A stretch of 64,000 bases of DNA from Symsagittifera roscoffensis (GCF_963678635.1 NC_087066.1:63618282-63682281); one strand, 5' to 3'. Shown: positions 36,241 to 49,077, counted from the first letter of the stretch. The notes: a model not told the origin generated them from the sequence alone. Numbers and translations: made by a program.

Positions 36241-37477
36241 TTTCATTAGCGTGTAAAAGAATAAGTTTTTTTCGAGTTTACTTCGTCAAATTTCGAGCCT
36301 AAACTTTTTAAAATTGTCCTTGAATTCAGCTAGGAACACTCAGAGCTTTGTCTGATACACAAGCTCTTTTGTGCGAGTCTAGTAGAGAAATCATTGAGAC
36401 TAATTAGTTCATTTGGAAAAAATTTAGCGCTTCGAAATTTGAATAAAATCGGTATGCTAAAACAACTCGCATTTCATCATAGGAACAGGCATATATCTTG
36501 CATAATTTATCCCAGCAAACTGGCTTATTACTACCTTTAAATTCACCAAAACTGTCATGGAATTTAGCGCAGGCTACGTACTATTTGCACTTGAGCTCAG
36601 GGCGTCAATATCTTCAATAAGGTGTAAAGAGTCCCTCTCAATAAGGTGTAAAGAGTCCCTCAATTAATTTGATAATTTTTGAACATAATTTTTGCACCTA
36701 GATTTTGTCAGACAAATTGGACTGACTGTACAACACTACGCTCGCAAGTGTTAGACACAGAGGCGACACGACAAAAAGCAGCTTTATAAAGTACAATATG
36801 GAAGCTTTTTAGTAGATAGCAGACTAAACACTAGCCACAAATAAAGCAGAAAACAGATGCTATGCAATTTCCAATGCTAGTGAAATTTCCAAATAAGTGA
36901 ACATTTTAATGAACATTTTTAATTGCGAGTTGGGTTTAGAAAAAAAAATCTTCTAATAACACACTAAGCTGACGCTTAAAAAATTGATCAAAGTATATTT
37001 TTTATTTCACTTTTATATATATTGATCATTTAGCATGAGAAACCTGAAATAATCTACAATTCAAGTGTACTTCAACTTTATCTGAGCAAAATAACTTAAA
37101 TTGAACTTTAAAAAATCAAAAGACGAATTGCTTAAATCTAACAAGGCTAGCCGGTTGCTGAGCAAGTAGCACAGAATGTTCCGGCCATGTCCTAAAAACT
37201 ACAAATAAAAGTTCTTCAAATTAGTGTCTTATTTGTACGTGGTGTTATGACAAAACTACAGACGAGTGTAGAAAATTAGTAAGTTAGGCATAATCGACCT
37301 TTTGTCGACCTTTTTAGTTTTAGATCGACCAAATTCATTTTTCGGGCTCTGCCAAAGCACTAAAAAGACCTTGTTCTAGGCAAATTTTCTGCGTCGCAAA
37401 CAAAATTGTGAAAAAAAAAACAGGCCAAAAAAGGCGTTTATAGGCACTTTTTCTAAAAAATCTCAACAAACAATTGT
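36241..37477. other. Non-coding stretch
   Basis: No gene is supported. It holds a ~24-base tandem duplication (TCAATAAGGTGTAAAGAGTC and what follows, about 36615-36662). Confidence 0.5.
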
Positions 37478-37669
37478 TTTTTTCGGCGCGCGCTCCCCCC
37501 TCAAAATTAGTATATATTGGCGCCAAAGGCACTTTTAGAAAAATTTTAGGGTCCGTCAGCCAAAATTGGATATCTCAAAATAGTTCAAAGGGGGACCCTT
37601 TGGGTCGGCAGGTGGTCGAATCCCTGAGGGGGGTGAGGCGTCCGCCCCCCACCCCTAAATCCTCCCCTG
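37478..37669. mobile_element. MITE-like element, copy 3 (5' part missing or unclear)
   Basis: It ends with CCTAAATCCTCCCCTG, the complement of the CAGGGG terminus. It shares long blocks with copy 2 and, inverted, with copy 1. Confidence 0.6.
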
Positions 37670-38009
37670 ACCAATTTTAACAGTTTATCAGTACATTATT
37701 CTGTCGAAATTAGACAAACTTCAAAAAAGTTTTTCTCGACACTGATATTTTTTGGAAATTTTAAAAAGTCGTTCGAATAACGACTGAAACGGCTTTAATA
37801 TGATATATCACTCAACCCAGTCGGATGATTATAAAGTTCCCCATTTTCAATGGTCGTAACAAAAAGAGTGAAAAATTAATTTGAAACCATACGGTATAAA
37901 TAAATGAATATCAACTTCAACCATCAGCATATGAACCATCAGTTTCTAATCCATCCAGGTTAGTGATGAAAACAAAAAAAGGAAATATTAGATCGAACTT
38001 TAAATTATC

Positions 38010-38209
38010 NNNNNNNNNNNNNNNNNNNNNNNNNNNNNNNNNNNNNNNNNNNNNNNNNNNNNNNNNNNNNNNNNNNNNNNNNNNNNNNNNNNNNNNNNNN
38101 NNNNNNNNNNNNNNNNNNNNNNNNNNNNNNNNNNNNNNNNNNNNNNNNNNNNNNNNNNNNNNNNNNNNNNNNNNNNNNNNNNNNNNNNNNNNNNNNNNNN
38201 NNNNNNNNN
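38010..38209. other. Assembly gap of 200 N
   Basis: Exactly 200 N. The round number suggests a gap of assigned or estimated size. Open frames crossing it are artefacts. Confidence 0.99.
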
Positions 38210-41200
38210 TACATTTTTGTCTGCCAGCGAAATATTTCTATTAAGCCTCAATTATCAGTGCAAAAAAGGCAAGGTAAAACATTACGAGGTAAAACTTTCC
38301 AAAAACAACTATCAGAATATATTTGACTAATCAGCGGAAAATTCCACTCATTTTTTGGTTTATTTGCGCGGACTGCTAGTGCAAGGAAAAATTTATGAAA
38401 TAGAGGAAAAAAGAGAAAGCAAAAACCTTATTCAGCCACAAGGGAATCTTGACTGTGGTTTCTCTCGATTTCCAAATTGAATTTATGAAGACTAAGCTGA
38501 AATACTAGATAAGATCACCTACATCCTTAAAATTTTTTGGCGTCTAATGTCTTTTTTTATTCTTTTTTAGGGAATGAATATTACTTTTGTAAATGACTGC
38601 TTAAGTTTGCTTCAATAGATCGAAATATTTCATACTTAATTTTGTTTTGAAAAGTTGACCGGTCAATAAAAATCTGACTGAATGGTTTCAATTGAATGAA
38701 AAAATGATGAAAAATTAAATTTAAAAGTTTTCTGTCAATAACGTGAACTTTTTGTCAATGAGGATGTAGCAGCGTTTCATACCACGGAAAGCTATTTATG
38801 AGAGCTTGGGTGAAAACAGAGCAATTTTTATCGCTTTCTGCTGTGGTTAAAAATCAAGTAAAAATTTGGCTGAAAGATATAAACAGCGAAAATAATTTAA
38901 AGGGAAAACTGTTGGAGAATTGTGTGTACAGTCCGCCTTAATGTCACGTCAAAAACGGTTATCGTTATCGTCTTAACAGATCTCAATTTGTTTGGCAAAC
39001 AATCTGAGATTGTATCATACAGTACACACAAGGAACTTCCCGTAGCATTTTATTTGTGACATTTTTACTGTTGAACTAGTTTAAATTTTGTTTATAATTG
39101 ATTTGACATTCAAAGAAAAAGCCTGCTTATTTGTGCTCTGGTTGTTTTTTTTTCTAACAGCCAGTGATGTTTTTAGCTCACCTGCGATCATTTTTAATCT
39201 TTTTTCTTGAGAAAACGAATGTTCATGCTTTTACCGATTTTTTTAATCAGTTAACGCAAAGCTCAGATGTGAAAGCCATTTTTACCTGTAATCACTTCCT
39301 AAAATTTTGGGGTTTTAAAGTTGCTATTTTGGACAACTTGGGATAAGTAACGCATTCTATAACCAGGGAGCGATTAAAAAGTTAACTTTTGTCGTACTTT
39401 TTTTTTATTCTTTTCCAAAAATTCAAAAAATCATTCAGAAAATCATTTCATTTTCATCTTAAGAATGCATAAATCAACTAACCACATAATGTTCTGACCA
39501 TAAATTTAAAAGACTAGATTTTTTTTGCAAGTTGGTGTAATTTTTCTTTGTGGTGTGTTAGGAAGATGTTGACTAGATTTTGGACATAGTCTACATTTTA
39601 AAAAAATGGGCAAATATGACAACGTTTAAAGTAGAAAAATTACCAGAAAAACAAAGCAAAAAGCTTTAAAAAAATTTTAGAGTTTCCACTTTTTTGTAGA
39701 TTTTTTTGATACCAAAAATGGCGCAAAATACTTCCAAAACCTATTTCATTCGAACAAAACTAAGGTGCCACGACTTAAAGAAATCATAAATAAGCTATTG
39801 TTAGCCTGCCTGCTCTCTTTATTTCCTCAAACTTGGACTGAAAATCAAAAGTTTTACATCAGTTTTTCTCTAATCTGGGTCATGGTTTTGGTTTTTTAAT
39901 GCCGTTCTAATCGTGATTGGAAAAGTTTAATATGATTTATCAATCGAATCAATTCGGTTTTTTTGGCACTTGATTTTGCGTGGCGAACAAGAAACTAATT
40001 ACAGCCGAATACAAATTTCCTCCCCATTTTTCCCGATGGTCTGAACAACAAGGAGCTTATTTTTGGTTCAATTGTTTTTATTTGTATCATTTTCTTGAGT
40101 TGGTGTTTTCAAAAAGCGTTTCTAAGCCTTTGAATGACAATTGGAACATTCAGGGCTTCACCTTGATACAAGCAGTCTTGTTTAGCTTTACCTTTTAACA
40201 ATAGGTTATTTAGCATGATCTAAAACTATAGGTTGATTGAAATTCACTTTTGAAAAATAGTACTAATTTTGCCTCCAGCACGCCATTTTTTGAAGTTTGG
40301 TACTCAAATTTTTGCCTGTGACACTAGAATTTTTATGTTTCAACGTTTCTTAAGCAACTTTTGTCAAGTCGCATGATGAATGTATTTTAGCTTTAAACTC
40401 AATTTAAGTATCAAAGCTGCATCTAAAAGTTATAAGAATGACGAATTAAATTTCATAAAAAATATGTTGAACCGAAGTACCTAAAATTGTTTCTGGCGCT
40501 CAATTCAGCTCTTTTTCAAACTATTTTTTTTTTCAATTTTTTATAGCTTGCTTGTGCCGGTGCAAACCGTGCAAGCTTCGACTAACTTTTCATTTGTCTC
40601 AATTAATTTTTTGACGTTTCTGATGAATACCGCATTTTCAAAGTTTATTTTTGGTTCAAATCATTTGGAAATGTTTTCGAAATGTGAATGATTAGTTATT
40701 TGTGGAGAATGGCAACGAATAGAATTAAAACTCTAATTGAAATGATGGAACTCAGAAAAACTCTATCATTTTCAAATGAACATCAGTCCTTTAGCGTTCC
40801 GACAGCTCTTTGACTGGTTTCAAATAGTTTTTAGCTAATTGTGGGTTTTGGGCTAAAATTATAACATTATTAAACTTCTCTGGTTTAAAATTGAGTCTTG
40901 CATGAAGTAGTTACGACCCATAAGCTTGCCTCAATTCAATGGGGTCAAGTTTTGGTACGATTAATTGCGAGGCATATACAATTTGCATTACTTCCTTTGC
41001 TTTAGAGTATTTTAAGAGCAGTTTAGATGGACAGGTTTTATGGATAAAACTGTAGAGTAACGTTAAACTAGTAGTGAAAACAAGTCGGAATAATAACGAA
41101 TGCACCTATAAATTTTATAGTTTGCCTAAATTTTTTTCTGGTTATGCAGAATGGTGCAAATAAAGAAAAAGCAAGTTTCAAAATTTATACTTTGGTTCGA

Positions 41201-41820
41201 GGGAAAAAATTGGTATCTTGAGTTTTTTTCATTATGATCTTGCAACCTTCTTTTTTTCCACAAAACATGAAGTTTTTTTTCGGCAAAACTCATTTCACTT
41301 GCCGCAAAGACTTTGAGGAAGACCAACATAGCTTTACAAAAATTCTGCTTAAAATTGCTTGAAAAACATAACTCAGTTTACTGCAAAGCTCAATTTTTGA
41401 GGTTCTCCTTAGAAACTTCCCGAGTATTCTGTTTTCGCCACGTGTCTGTTTCCGACAATTGCGCTCGACCAATGAACTGTTTACAAAAGTCATTTATCTT
41501 GTTACCTACTTACTTGTATAATAGACTGATAAAAGTTTGCACAGTTAAATTTGCATGAAACAACATAAATTCTTGAGAAAAAACTATTGTTTGTTTTTGG
41601 ACAATAACGACTCAGATGTGAAAAAAAACAGAAAATTAGGCTGAAAGTTTTATTAGGAATAAATTTTTTCTGCGAGATCTTACAGATTCGATTGCTTGCA
41701 ATCTAACGCACTGCTGCAGTTTGAGTTTAGATTTTTTGCTTTAGAATTGTCGTTTATTTTGATTGGGTAAAATAGGGCCGTAATTTAAACTCATATTTTT
41801 GTGATACAAGTAATTTTTTT
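38210..41820. other. AT-rich non-coding stretch
   Basis: No gene is supported. Short frames (39164-39346, 39980-40198) show no recognisable domain and T-rich composition. Blocks near 37740-37870 resemble intron sequence near 23760-23950 and 14810-14860 (CGAATAACGACTGAAA, ATGGTCGTAACAAAAA), an old dispersed repeat. Confidence 0.45.
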
Positions 41821-42196
41821 CAAAATTGAAGCTAGTGGTGTTAATTTCATACCTTTATTGAACTTTTGCTGCTACGTGAACCTGTAATTGTAGATATAAT
41901 CACCATTATATGTCAAAAGATTGATATTAGTAAGACTCGAATATATTGATTAAATTTCATGATATACAACAATAAATTGCTGTACTACAAATTGAATATT
42001 TTCAAACCGCGTTGCTTCAGAGTTGACTTCTGAAAAACAGGTAGAAAATTAATGAGGAAATTGTTATCGATTGACATTTTTTGAAAGGAAAGTGTTAACA
42101 GCAAGGAGACTGTAGCGACTCTAATTTTGATTAATATTCCGATTGAAAAAAAAACGGTTCTGAAAACATTGACGAAGAGTTTCATTTCCATTTCCG
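41821..42196. repeat. ~375-base module, copy A
   Basis: It matches 42818-43176 almost base for base (shared start CAAAATTGAAGCTAGTGGTG). Here it runs straight into gypsy gag sequence (GRATTSGTTGGARAFQV). Confidence 0.85.
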
Positions 42197-42495
42197 GGAG
42201 AGCAACAACAAGCGGCACCACCGGTGGAGCCAGAGCGTTCCAAGTTAAAACGGAACCGGTGGGGACAATACGAGGGGGATACCGAAATAGCAGACAGCGC
42301 GGCCGTGGATCGTTTAGGGGACGAGCAGATATGAGAGGGGGAGCATAAAAAAGGTGCTATAAATGTGACCAACCAAACTTTACTCCGGAACATCTAACTA
42401 GATGTCCAGCTAGAAGTGCAACATGTAATTTTTGCCGGAAGACCGGCCATTACGAGAAAACTTGTCGGGGAAAGCGGACTAACCGGGGGAGACCT
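42127..42495 (+). pseudogene. gag: gypsy Gag C-terminal part with RG-rich stretch and zinc knuckles
   Basis: An Arg/Gly-rich stretch (RGRGSFRGRADMRGG) is followed, after an in-frame stop, by CYKCDQPNFTPEHLTRC and CNFCRKTGHYEKTC. The second is a canonical CCHC knuckle (C-x2-C-x4-H-x4-C). This is the nucleocapsid region of a gypsy Gag. Confidence 0.7.
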
Positions 42496-42498
42496 GCG

Positions 42499-42795
42499 GT
42501 GGGACTGATTCAAAACCAGGAGGATGCGGATGTTAGCGAAATAAGTGACGCTGAGGATGCCTATTCGCAACATGAAAATTCAGTAGGATGGGTGGTCAAC
42601 ACACCGGATAAGAGGCAAAGATCGTGGGATTCGGACAGTTCAGGAAACTATGTTGTAATGGCCATAAAATCTGGGAAGGAAACGGATTTGAAACTGGCCG
42701 GCGCTCGACTGCCAATTAAGATAAATGGTAGGCAAACAAACGTCTGGATAGACAGCGGAGACCGATCTCAATATACACAATTGGAGAACTGAAAC
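42499..42795 (+). pseudogene. gypsy protease, first copy
   Basis: The segment SGNYVVMAIKSGKETDLKL leads into LPIKINGRQTNVWIDSG, the aspartic protease motif (D-S-G variant of D-T-G). A one-base change then destroys the frame at once; the second copy (43183-43340) keeps DSGSP. Confidence 0.6.
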
Positions 42796-42817
42796 GAACG
42801 TTGGGCACCGCAGGTGT

Positions 42818-43176
42818 CAAAATTGAAGCTAGTGGTGTTAATTTCATACCTTTATTGAACTTTTGCTGCTACGTGAACCTGTAATTGTAGATATAATCAC
42901 CATTATATGTCAAAAGATTGATATTAGTAAGACTCGAATATATTGATTGAAATTCATGATATACAACAATAAATTGCTGTACTACAGTTTGAATGTTTTC
43001 AAACCGCGTTGCTTCAGAGTTGACTTCTGAAAAACAGGTAGAAAATTAATGAGGAAATTGTTATCGATTGACATTTTTTGAAAGGAAAGTGTTAACAGCA
43101 AGGAGAGTGTAGCAACTCTAGTTTTGATTAAAATTCCGATTTTTGAAAACATTGACGAAGAATTTAATTTCCATTT
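42818..43176. repeat. ~375-base module, copy B
   Basis: Copy of 41821-42196, lacking about 15 bases near its 3' end. Here it interrupts the protease coding region after GTAGG. Confidence 0.85.
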
Positions 43177-43182
43177 CAAGTT

Positions 43183-43460
43183 GTAATGGCGATAAAATCT
43201 GGGAAGGAAATGGATTTGAAACTGGCCGGCGCTCGACTGCCACTTAAGATAAATGGTAGGCAAACAAACTTCTGGATAGACAGTGGATCACCGATCTCAA
43301 TATTCACAATTGGAAAACTGAAACGAACGTTGGCGTAAACGTAAAGGAGCCAGCACCGGAGGACGACGAGTTCAGGGATTACGGAAACAATCCTCTACAG
43401 ATGTTAGGGACGATGGACGTGTCATTGGAAACGAACGGATGGGTGACTACAGGTGCTTGA
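43183..43460 (+). pseudogene. gypsy protease, second copy
   Basis: It repeats the protease start in better condition (FWIDSGSPISIFTIGKLKRT). After a short loss it continues with EDDEFRDYGNNPLQMLGTMD, the stretch between protease and reverse transcriptase in this gypsy lineage. Confidence 0.6.
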
Positions 43461-43803
43461 AAAAAGTGATTTATCGGGAGCTGCTTTCAAGTTCTCTTTT
43501 TGTAAAATTTGATGATATGCATTTAACATTTTTAATATTGTTTGTTTTGTTTGAGACTGTATGAAAGCATTGTCTAAGAATGAGATAATTTTTTTAGTCA
43601 AGATAACTGGTCCAAAAATTTTACTCATATTTGCAGAAAAAGCTGCTGTTCCTATGGAGGTGCCATAGAAAAGTACTGTTGGTTTCCAATAACAACATGT
43701 GTTAAGCGGCGTGATTGATCATCTAGTGGCATTTGATTATTTGTGCTGTTCATGTCTGCTGTTAAAGAATTTTGTCCATTTGTTTTTGTGAGTTTTACTT
43801 GTA

Positions 43804-44010
43804 ATAGCAGACAGCGCGGCCGTGGATCGTTTAGGTGACAGCGCGGTCGTGGATCGTTTAGGGGACAAGCAGGTATGAGAGGGGGAGCATCCAAAAGGTG
43901 CTATAAATGTGACCAACCCAACTTTACTCCGGAACATCTATGAGAGGGGGAGCATCCAAGAGGTGCTATAAATGTGACCAACCCAACTTTACTCCGGAAC
44001 ATTTACCTTG
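43804..44010 (+). repeat. gag: Extra tandem copies of the gag RG-rich/zinc-knuckle segment
   Basis: The CAGCGCGGCCGTGGATCG block occurs twice here. The block GAGAGGGGGAGCATCCAA plus the start of the zinc-knuckle coding sequence also occurs twice, both derived from the 42290-42400 region. Confidence 0.75.
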
Positions 44011-44023
44011 ATAGGGAATCAAG

Positions 44024-45677
44024 GTGATAGGAGGAAACAGACCGTCGATTATTGGGAGAGATCTAATGCCAAATCTGGGATCACAAATAGTGCAAAGGAC
44101 ACCGGAGCAAAAGGTGATGTCAGTTCAAGGAGAACAACCGGGGGCCGAAACGCCAAGAGAGGAGAACTCATCAGACCCATGGCAGACTTATTTCAGGAAG
44201 CAATTTAATAATCTTTTTCAAGGAGTCGGTAAAATTAAGAATCACAAGGTGCACGCAGAATTTTTCGAAACGTTAACGCCAATCCAACAAAAAGGACGAA
44301 GAGTACCGATTACATTGCAAGACAAGGTCGATAAGGAAATTAGTAAACTTTTGCAGCAAGGGCATATCAAAAAACTGGAACAATGTTCTGACAAGTACTT
44401 CGTCTCCCCGATTGTAATAACAGTGAAAAAAGATGGGTCAGTAAAATTAGCGCTAGAGTCAAGGGAGCTAAATAAACAAGTCCACAAGAATAAATATCAA
44501 ATGCCCAATATCGAAGAGCTCATGAATACCGTAGGACAAACGATAAGCGAACGGAAACCAGGGGATGTATACTTTTCTACGATGGACCTTACATATGCGT
44601 ACGGTCAGCTACCACTTAGTCCAAAGACGAGCATTCAATGTAATTTTTCGTTAGTGGGGGGAAATCAACGGGCACGTATCGTTTTCGAACGGGGTTCTAC
44701 GGCCTCACAACCATGCCGGCGGAATTCCAGAGAGGAATGGATACAATCTATCGGAATTTCCACAGGCACACGCATTCATAGATGACATCCTGGTTGTCAC
44801 GAAAGGCACCGAAAATGAGCATATCGCGGCGGTCGAGAATTTTACGGAAATTAGATCGGGAAAACATGTCGCTCAAACTTACTAAATGTCAATTTAATGC
44901 GAATAGTTGGGGCATAAAAAGAATGCGAATAGTTGGGGCATAATATAACTTGCACCGGAATTACACCACTATTCCGAAAAACGGAACCAATCGAGGTTCT
45001 AAAAGCCCCTAAAACAGTTTCGCAATTAAAATCGTTCATGGGCTCCATTCATAGCCTACACAAATACCTCCCAGCACTCGCGGAATCGTCGGCCTCGCTA
45101 CGCCCCCTATTAAGCAGGAAAAATGAATATATTTGGACTAGTGAGTGTCAAATATCATTCGAGAATCTAAAAAAGCAAGTAGCGAACATAGTGGAACTCC
45201 GTTATTTCGATATACACCGTGACACAAGAATCGTCTGTGACGCAAGCCATAACGGGCTCGGTGCGGTTCTTGAACAATCAAATTCCGACGGATGGAGGCC
45301 GATATTCTTCGCATCCCGGTACTTAAACGAGGCGGAGAAAAAGTATTCAACGAACGAACTGGAAATGCTCGCAGTTGGGTGAGGGCGGAATATTTCCGAA
45401 AGTATGTGCTGGGAGAAAATTTTTAATCGTCATGGACCACAAAGCCCTGTTATCGCCACTAAATTGGAACAACAAAAAGAACATGACGATGTTTAGTAGA
45501 TTAACTAGGTGGCTAGATCGCCTTATACCGTTTGATTTTCAAGTGGAACACAAACCGGGAGCTAAAACTGGTTTTGCGGACTGCCTATCGAGGCACCCGA
45601 GTTCGGACACTAAACCGGTCAGCACATATGATAGCATATATAATCGCACACGGAGTTCCCTGACAAACACGAGTTAA
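44024..45677 (+). pseudogene. pol: gypsy reverse transcriptase and RNase H, frameshifted
   Basis: The frame 44024-44785 carries the start of the reverse transcriptase: IIGRDLMPNLG, SPIVITVKKDGSVKLALESR and FSTMDLTYAYGQLPL (catalytic Asp of motif A). The frame then changes near 44680; the FIDDIL motif (the xDD box) is seen near 44772-44790 in another frame. The frame 44933-45382 has LKSFMGSIHSLHKYLP (thumb) and RIVCDASHNGLGAVLEQ (RNase H catalytic Asp). The frame 45375-45677 finishes RNase H (FLIVMDHKALL, RLTRWLDRLIPFDFQVEH, FADCLSRHP). At least three frame breaks make it inactive. Confidence 0.85.
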
Positions 45678-45776
45678 CCAGGGAACGAATTTTATGTCCA
45701 AGGAGGTCCGAACATTCTGTCACAAAGAAGGAACTGAAATACTTACCTCGCCAGTTAACAATAATCGGGCAACAGG

Positions 45777-46019
45777 GTGCGTCGAATGGACAACCAGCAG
45801 TCTCAAGAACTCGGTACTAACGTATGCGCGATAGGAAAAACCGGAACCCTTGAAAGGGCCCTCGGTGCTTTAAGATTCGCAAAAAGCGCCACCCTGAATC
45901 TAACACCGTTTGAAGCGCACCATGGTCGGGAAGCAAACACAGTTCTCAGGAACTTAACTAAAAAGCCGTCACTAAGAAACCTAAATTGGGGAAACGTAAT
46001 ACGCTCAAAATCTGCCTGA
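45777..46019 (+). pseudogene. gypsy integrase C-terminal remnant
   Basis: LGALRFAKSATLNLTPFEAH, then HGREANTVLRNL, corresponds to the end of the integrase core in this lineage. The HHCC zinc finger and the Asp-Asp part of the catalytic core are absent between 45677 and 45777, so several hundred bases have been deleted. Confidence 0.65.
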
Positions 46020-46049
46020 TTAGATGAACGAGACCCAAACACTCAAGCG

Positions 46050-46988
46050 ATGCCAGAGCCCATGGACACAAACTGGGGAGTCCGCTCGGATACTGAGTAT
46101 GACGTTAAAAACAGGCGACACACAATGAGATTAGTCGACGACCGGATCGCTAACCAGGACAACAAACCAGGGATTGTTCGGACCACGGATGCGCCACCAA
46201 CGGCAATGCCACCAGCAATAGTGATGCAGCGAACAGGAGAGCGCAACTTGAATAGGTATAAACCATTGAAATTCAGTATAATAAATCAGAGTGAACACAC
46301 TATTAAAATGAGTAACGGTGCTGTGCTTAGAAAATCGGGAGTAGCACTGAAACGGACAAATACTACGAAGAAGAGGGCGCCTGGTCAAATTGCCGCACAA
46401 CCAACACCGTGGGACTTGAAACGGAAGCTACTGGCGAACCAACCATCTTGTTCCAAAGGCACCACAGGCACCTACAAAAGCACCGTAGGCAAACAGAGGA
46501 AACGCCAAATCAGGGATAACGTGGAGGATTCGGAATCGGACGAAGACGACTATTTACCACTGGCGACGAAAATACAAGCGACCGAACCGAAGGAGGGTAA
46601 CCCGGGGACGAACATTGAATGGGAAAGACAAGAAACACCTAGTGGGGGGCAACAGACGTGGACGATAACAATTCGACCAAGTGATTACGAGACGGCGACG
46701 GAGTATATTATTGCACGAGAGGCGGAGATCGACACAAACCGGAGGAAGAACGACAAGACAGAGGAGAATCGAATGGAGACGGAGCGAGACGAATCGGTGA
46801 TTCCACAAACTGGAAGCAAAAAGCGCGAAATGAAGCCACGGCTTGTTTCGTATTCGAGTCAACATTCGGCATGTTCATTAGACGAGACCAGCTCAAGACG
46901 TTCAGGAAGGAAATGTACGGCAGTTACCAAAATGGGGGCAGTCATGATTGGCAAGATTCAAAAAGCGGAAAAACCAGGGACGAAATAG
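46050..46988 (+). pseudogene. gypsy Pol C-terminal tail (312 codons open)
   Basis: The segment FSIINQSEHTIKMSNGAVLR, then KSGVALKR, is a conserved piece found after the integrase core in related gypsy elements. The rest is charged and probably disordered (DSESDEDD). It is the longest intact frame of the element, but without integrase it has no role here. Confidence 0.55.
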
Positions 46989-47192
46989 AAAGAAGGGGAA
47001 TCATGAAAAAGAAAAAAAAAACATTCCAAAGTCCAGGGAGAGGGCATGCCGTGAAGCGGCAAAAACTCAAAAGTTTAGTTTAAATTTTGTCTCAGCCAGA
47101 CACCAAAACTCTAGCTAAAACTCGTTGTTAACTCTCTTTCACTTACATAACAACACTTCATTGAGTATTTAAATTAAGTCATCATTTCTCAC

Positions 47193-47470
47193 AAGAAGGG
47201 GAATGTCATAGTATCTAAATTAGTTCAGCATTTGAGTTAAGTTTCATCCTAGTTGTTGCTATCTAGTTTATCTATCTATCTGGCGCTAACTGGTTTTTAA
47301 CCTTCGTAGTTGTCTGTCACCTTCGGTTGACCGCCATTTCATTGTCTCCGACTAACTTCCTACTACTAAAGATTACGGTTACTAAATCTCACGGATTATA
47401 TTACCTATCGAAACCGTCTTTTTTAAAGAAACACGTTTTAAGTTTCAAGTTTTAATCGTTTTCTCCAGAT
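47193..47470 (+). repeat. Polypurine tract and probable 3' LTR
   Basis: The purine run AAGAAGGGGAA (47193-47203) is immediately followed by TGTCATAGTATC, the usual arrangement at the start of a 3' LTR. The LTR end is not visible to me; 47470 is an estimate, because no second copy is present for comparison. Confidence 0.45.
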
Positions 47471-47635
47471 GATGCAAATTAATATAGAAATTGCTCTAAA
47501 AACATACTAAGTGAAACAATTTTCAAATCTGCTTGAAATTCAACTTGAAAAATTTCTGGTGAGTTGGAAAAAATTGACAAGTCTTCATTAGTTATCTGTC
47601 TTGCTGGTCGGTTGGCATTGAACTGGCAAAAAATC

Positions 47636-47905
47636 TTCGCACCATGTTAGACTGAACAAAAAATTTAACAAAAAATTGAAAAATCAAAACAAATTATCGT
47701 TTCTTTTTCTTTTTTTTTGTCTGAAATCTTATGATAATTAGTTTGAAAAGGGATATAATTTAGATGTTCGCACCATTTTAGACTGAACAAAAAATTGAAC
47801 AAAAAAATTGATAAATCAAAACAAATTATCGTTTCTTTTTCTTTTTTTTCTTTGTCTGAAATCGTATGATAATTTCTTTGGAAAGGGATACAATTTAGAT
47901 AAAAA
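47636..47905. repeat. Tandem duplication of ~130 bases
   Basis: Copies start with TTCGCACCAT at 47636 and 47766 and share TCAAAACAAATTATCGTTTC. They differ by a few bases. Confidence 0.8.
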
Positions 47906-48789
47906 CGAGCACAATGAGTAGTAATTAATAGCCTGTGGAATTTTATCCTGGGGGATTTAGTCCTAGACCCCAGCAATAGATCGATTTCCTTGACCTTGAG
48001 ATTTCTCTTTTTTTACAAAAAAATGGAATCAAGGCTGGAAGGGCGTCTCGTGTCTCGTTATGATGCCACACTTAACTTTCTTTGAGGTAGTCAGAATTGC
48101 CTGGAAAAAAAACATTTCGTACGTCATTTTTCATTTGCCACTCTCGTGGTAGTTGTTTGGAGAATAACATAATTTTTTAGCAAAGAGCAACAAAATATTT
48201 TCTTTGCTGAAACCAGCAGTCAGTTCTGAAAACAACAAGAATTGTTGAACCAAAATTTTCTGTCCATTTTAAAAAATTTTTGAATGCAGGATGCTTGTAA
48301 TCAAACTAAAAGCTCGATAACTCTTTTTTGCTAATAACCTTATCATCACAGGAATCTTTGAAAAAAATTTGATAAAAAAATGAAATGGTTGAATTAGGTT
48401 GAAAATTTAGCTCAATCCTTGTGAAAATGGAGCAAAAACGTGAGTTGTTAAAATTGTCTATAACAAAAAATTTCTCTTTTGGCTAATTGCGAAGACAACA
48501 AATCCTATCAGAATTTGTTATGTTCTAACTTTGAAAGTATTTATCAGTTACCACTTCCATTTCGAACAGCAATTTAGATTTTTTTCAACTTGATAGACAA
48601 AATGACCTCATTCTAGATTCAACCCAAAAATTTTCATAAATTATCATACTCATTATAAGGCCGTGTTTGACTATAGAGCCTTTGCTTACAGTACTGCTAT
48701 TAAACCTGCTCTTAGAGGATTGAAGAAAAACCCAACTTTTCTGCCTTTTATCTTGCCTTTTTTTAATTTTTTTTTTTGGCTTCATTAAG

Positions 48790-49077
48790 ATGACCAGTTA
48801 TTCATATAACTTCAAAAAAAAAAAATGTTCCAAATTTCAAATAATTTTTGACAACGCTCAAACTGAAGCTTTTCAAATATTAAACTATAAAGTTTCATGC
48901 ATTTCTTCAGCGCGAAAAGCTGGAAAGCAAATTTATAATGATTATTATAAATTTACTTTGTTTGTAAAATACGCTGCGAGCAAAAATTTGACCACAGTTA
49001 AAAAACTTAATCTAAAACATTTTGAAGGAGTATTTTACGAAGTGCTCCACAAATTTTTGAAATTAAATCAGAAATAA
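48790..49077 (+). CDS. Small open frame of unknown function
   Basis: 95 codons starting ATG, with a protein-like C-terminal half (ARKAGKQIYNDYYKFTLFVK). It has no recognised family. It may be a captured small gene at the Maverick edge or chance. Confidence 0.2.
   Translation: MTSYSYNFKKKKCSKFQIIFDNAQTEAFQILNYKVSCISSARKAGKQIYNDYYKFTLFVKYAASKNLTTVKKLNLKHFEGVFYEVLHKFLKLNQK

Larger units (their letters stand above)
41821..47470 (+). mobile_element. Rearranged Ty3/gypsy retrotransposon
   Basis: Order: module A, gag tail with zinc knuckles, protease, module B, second protease, second and third gag-tail pieces, reverse transcriptase, RNase H, integrase remnant, long C-terminal tail, polypurine tract and LTR-like start. 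All are on the + strand but in different frames with stops. The duplicated pieces and the missing integrase core show it is dead. No 5' LTR was recognised; the right boundary is a guess. Confidence 0.75.

Noticed and set aside
37963-38251. Open frames crossing the run of N
   Set aside because: They exist only because N codons are not stops.
44024-45677. Active gypsy polymerase
   Set aside because: At least three frame breaks and a deleted integrase core.
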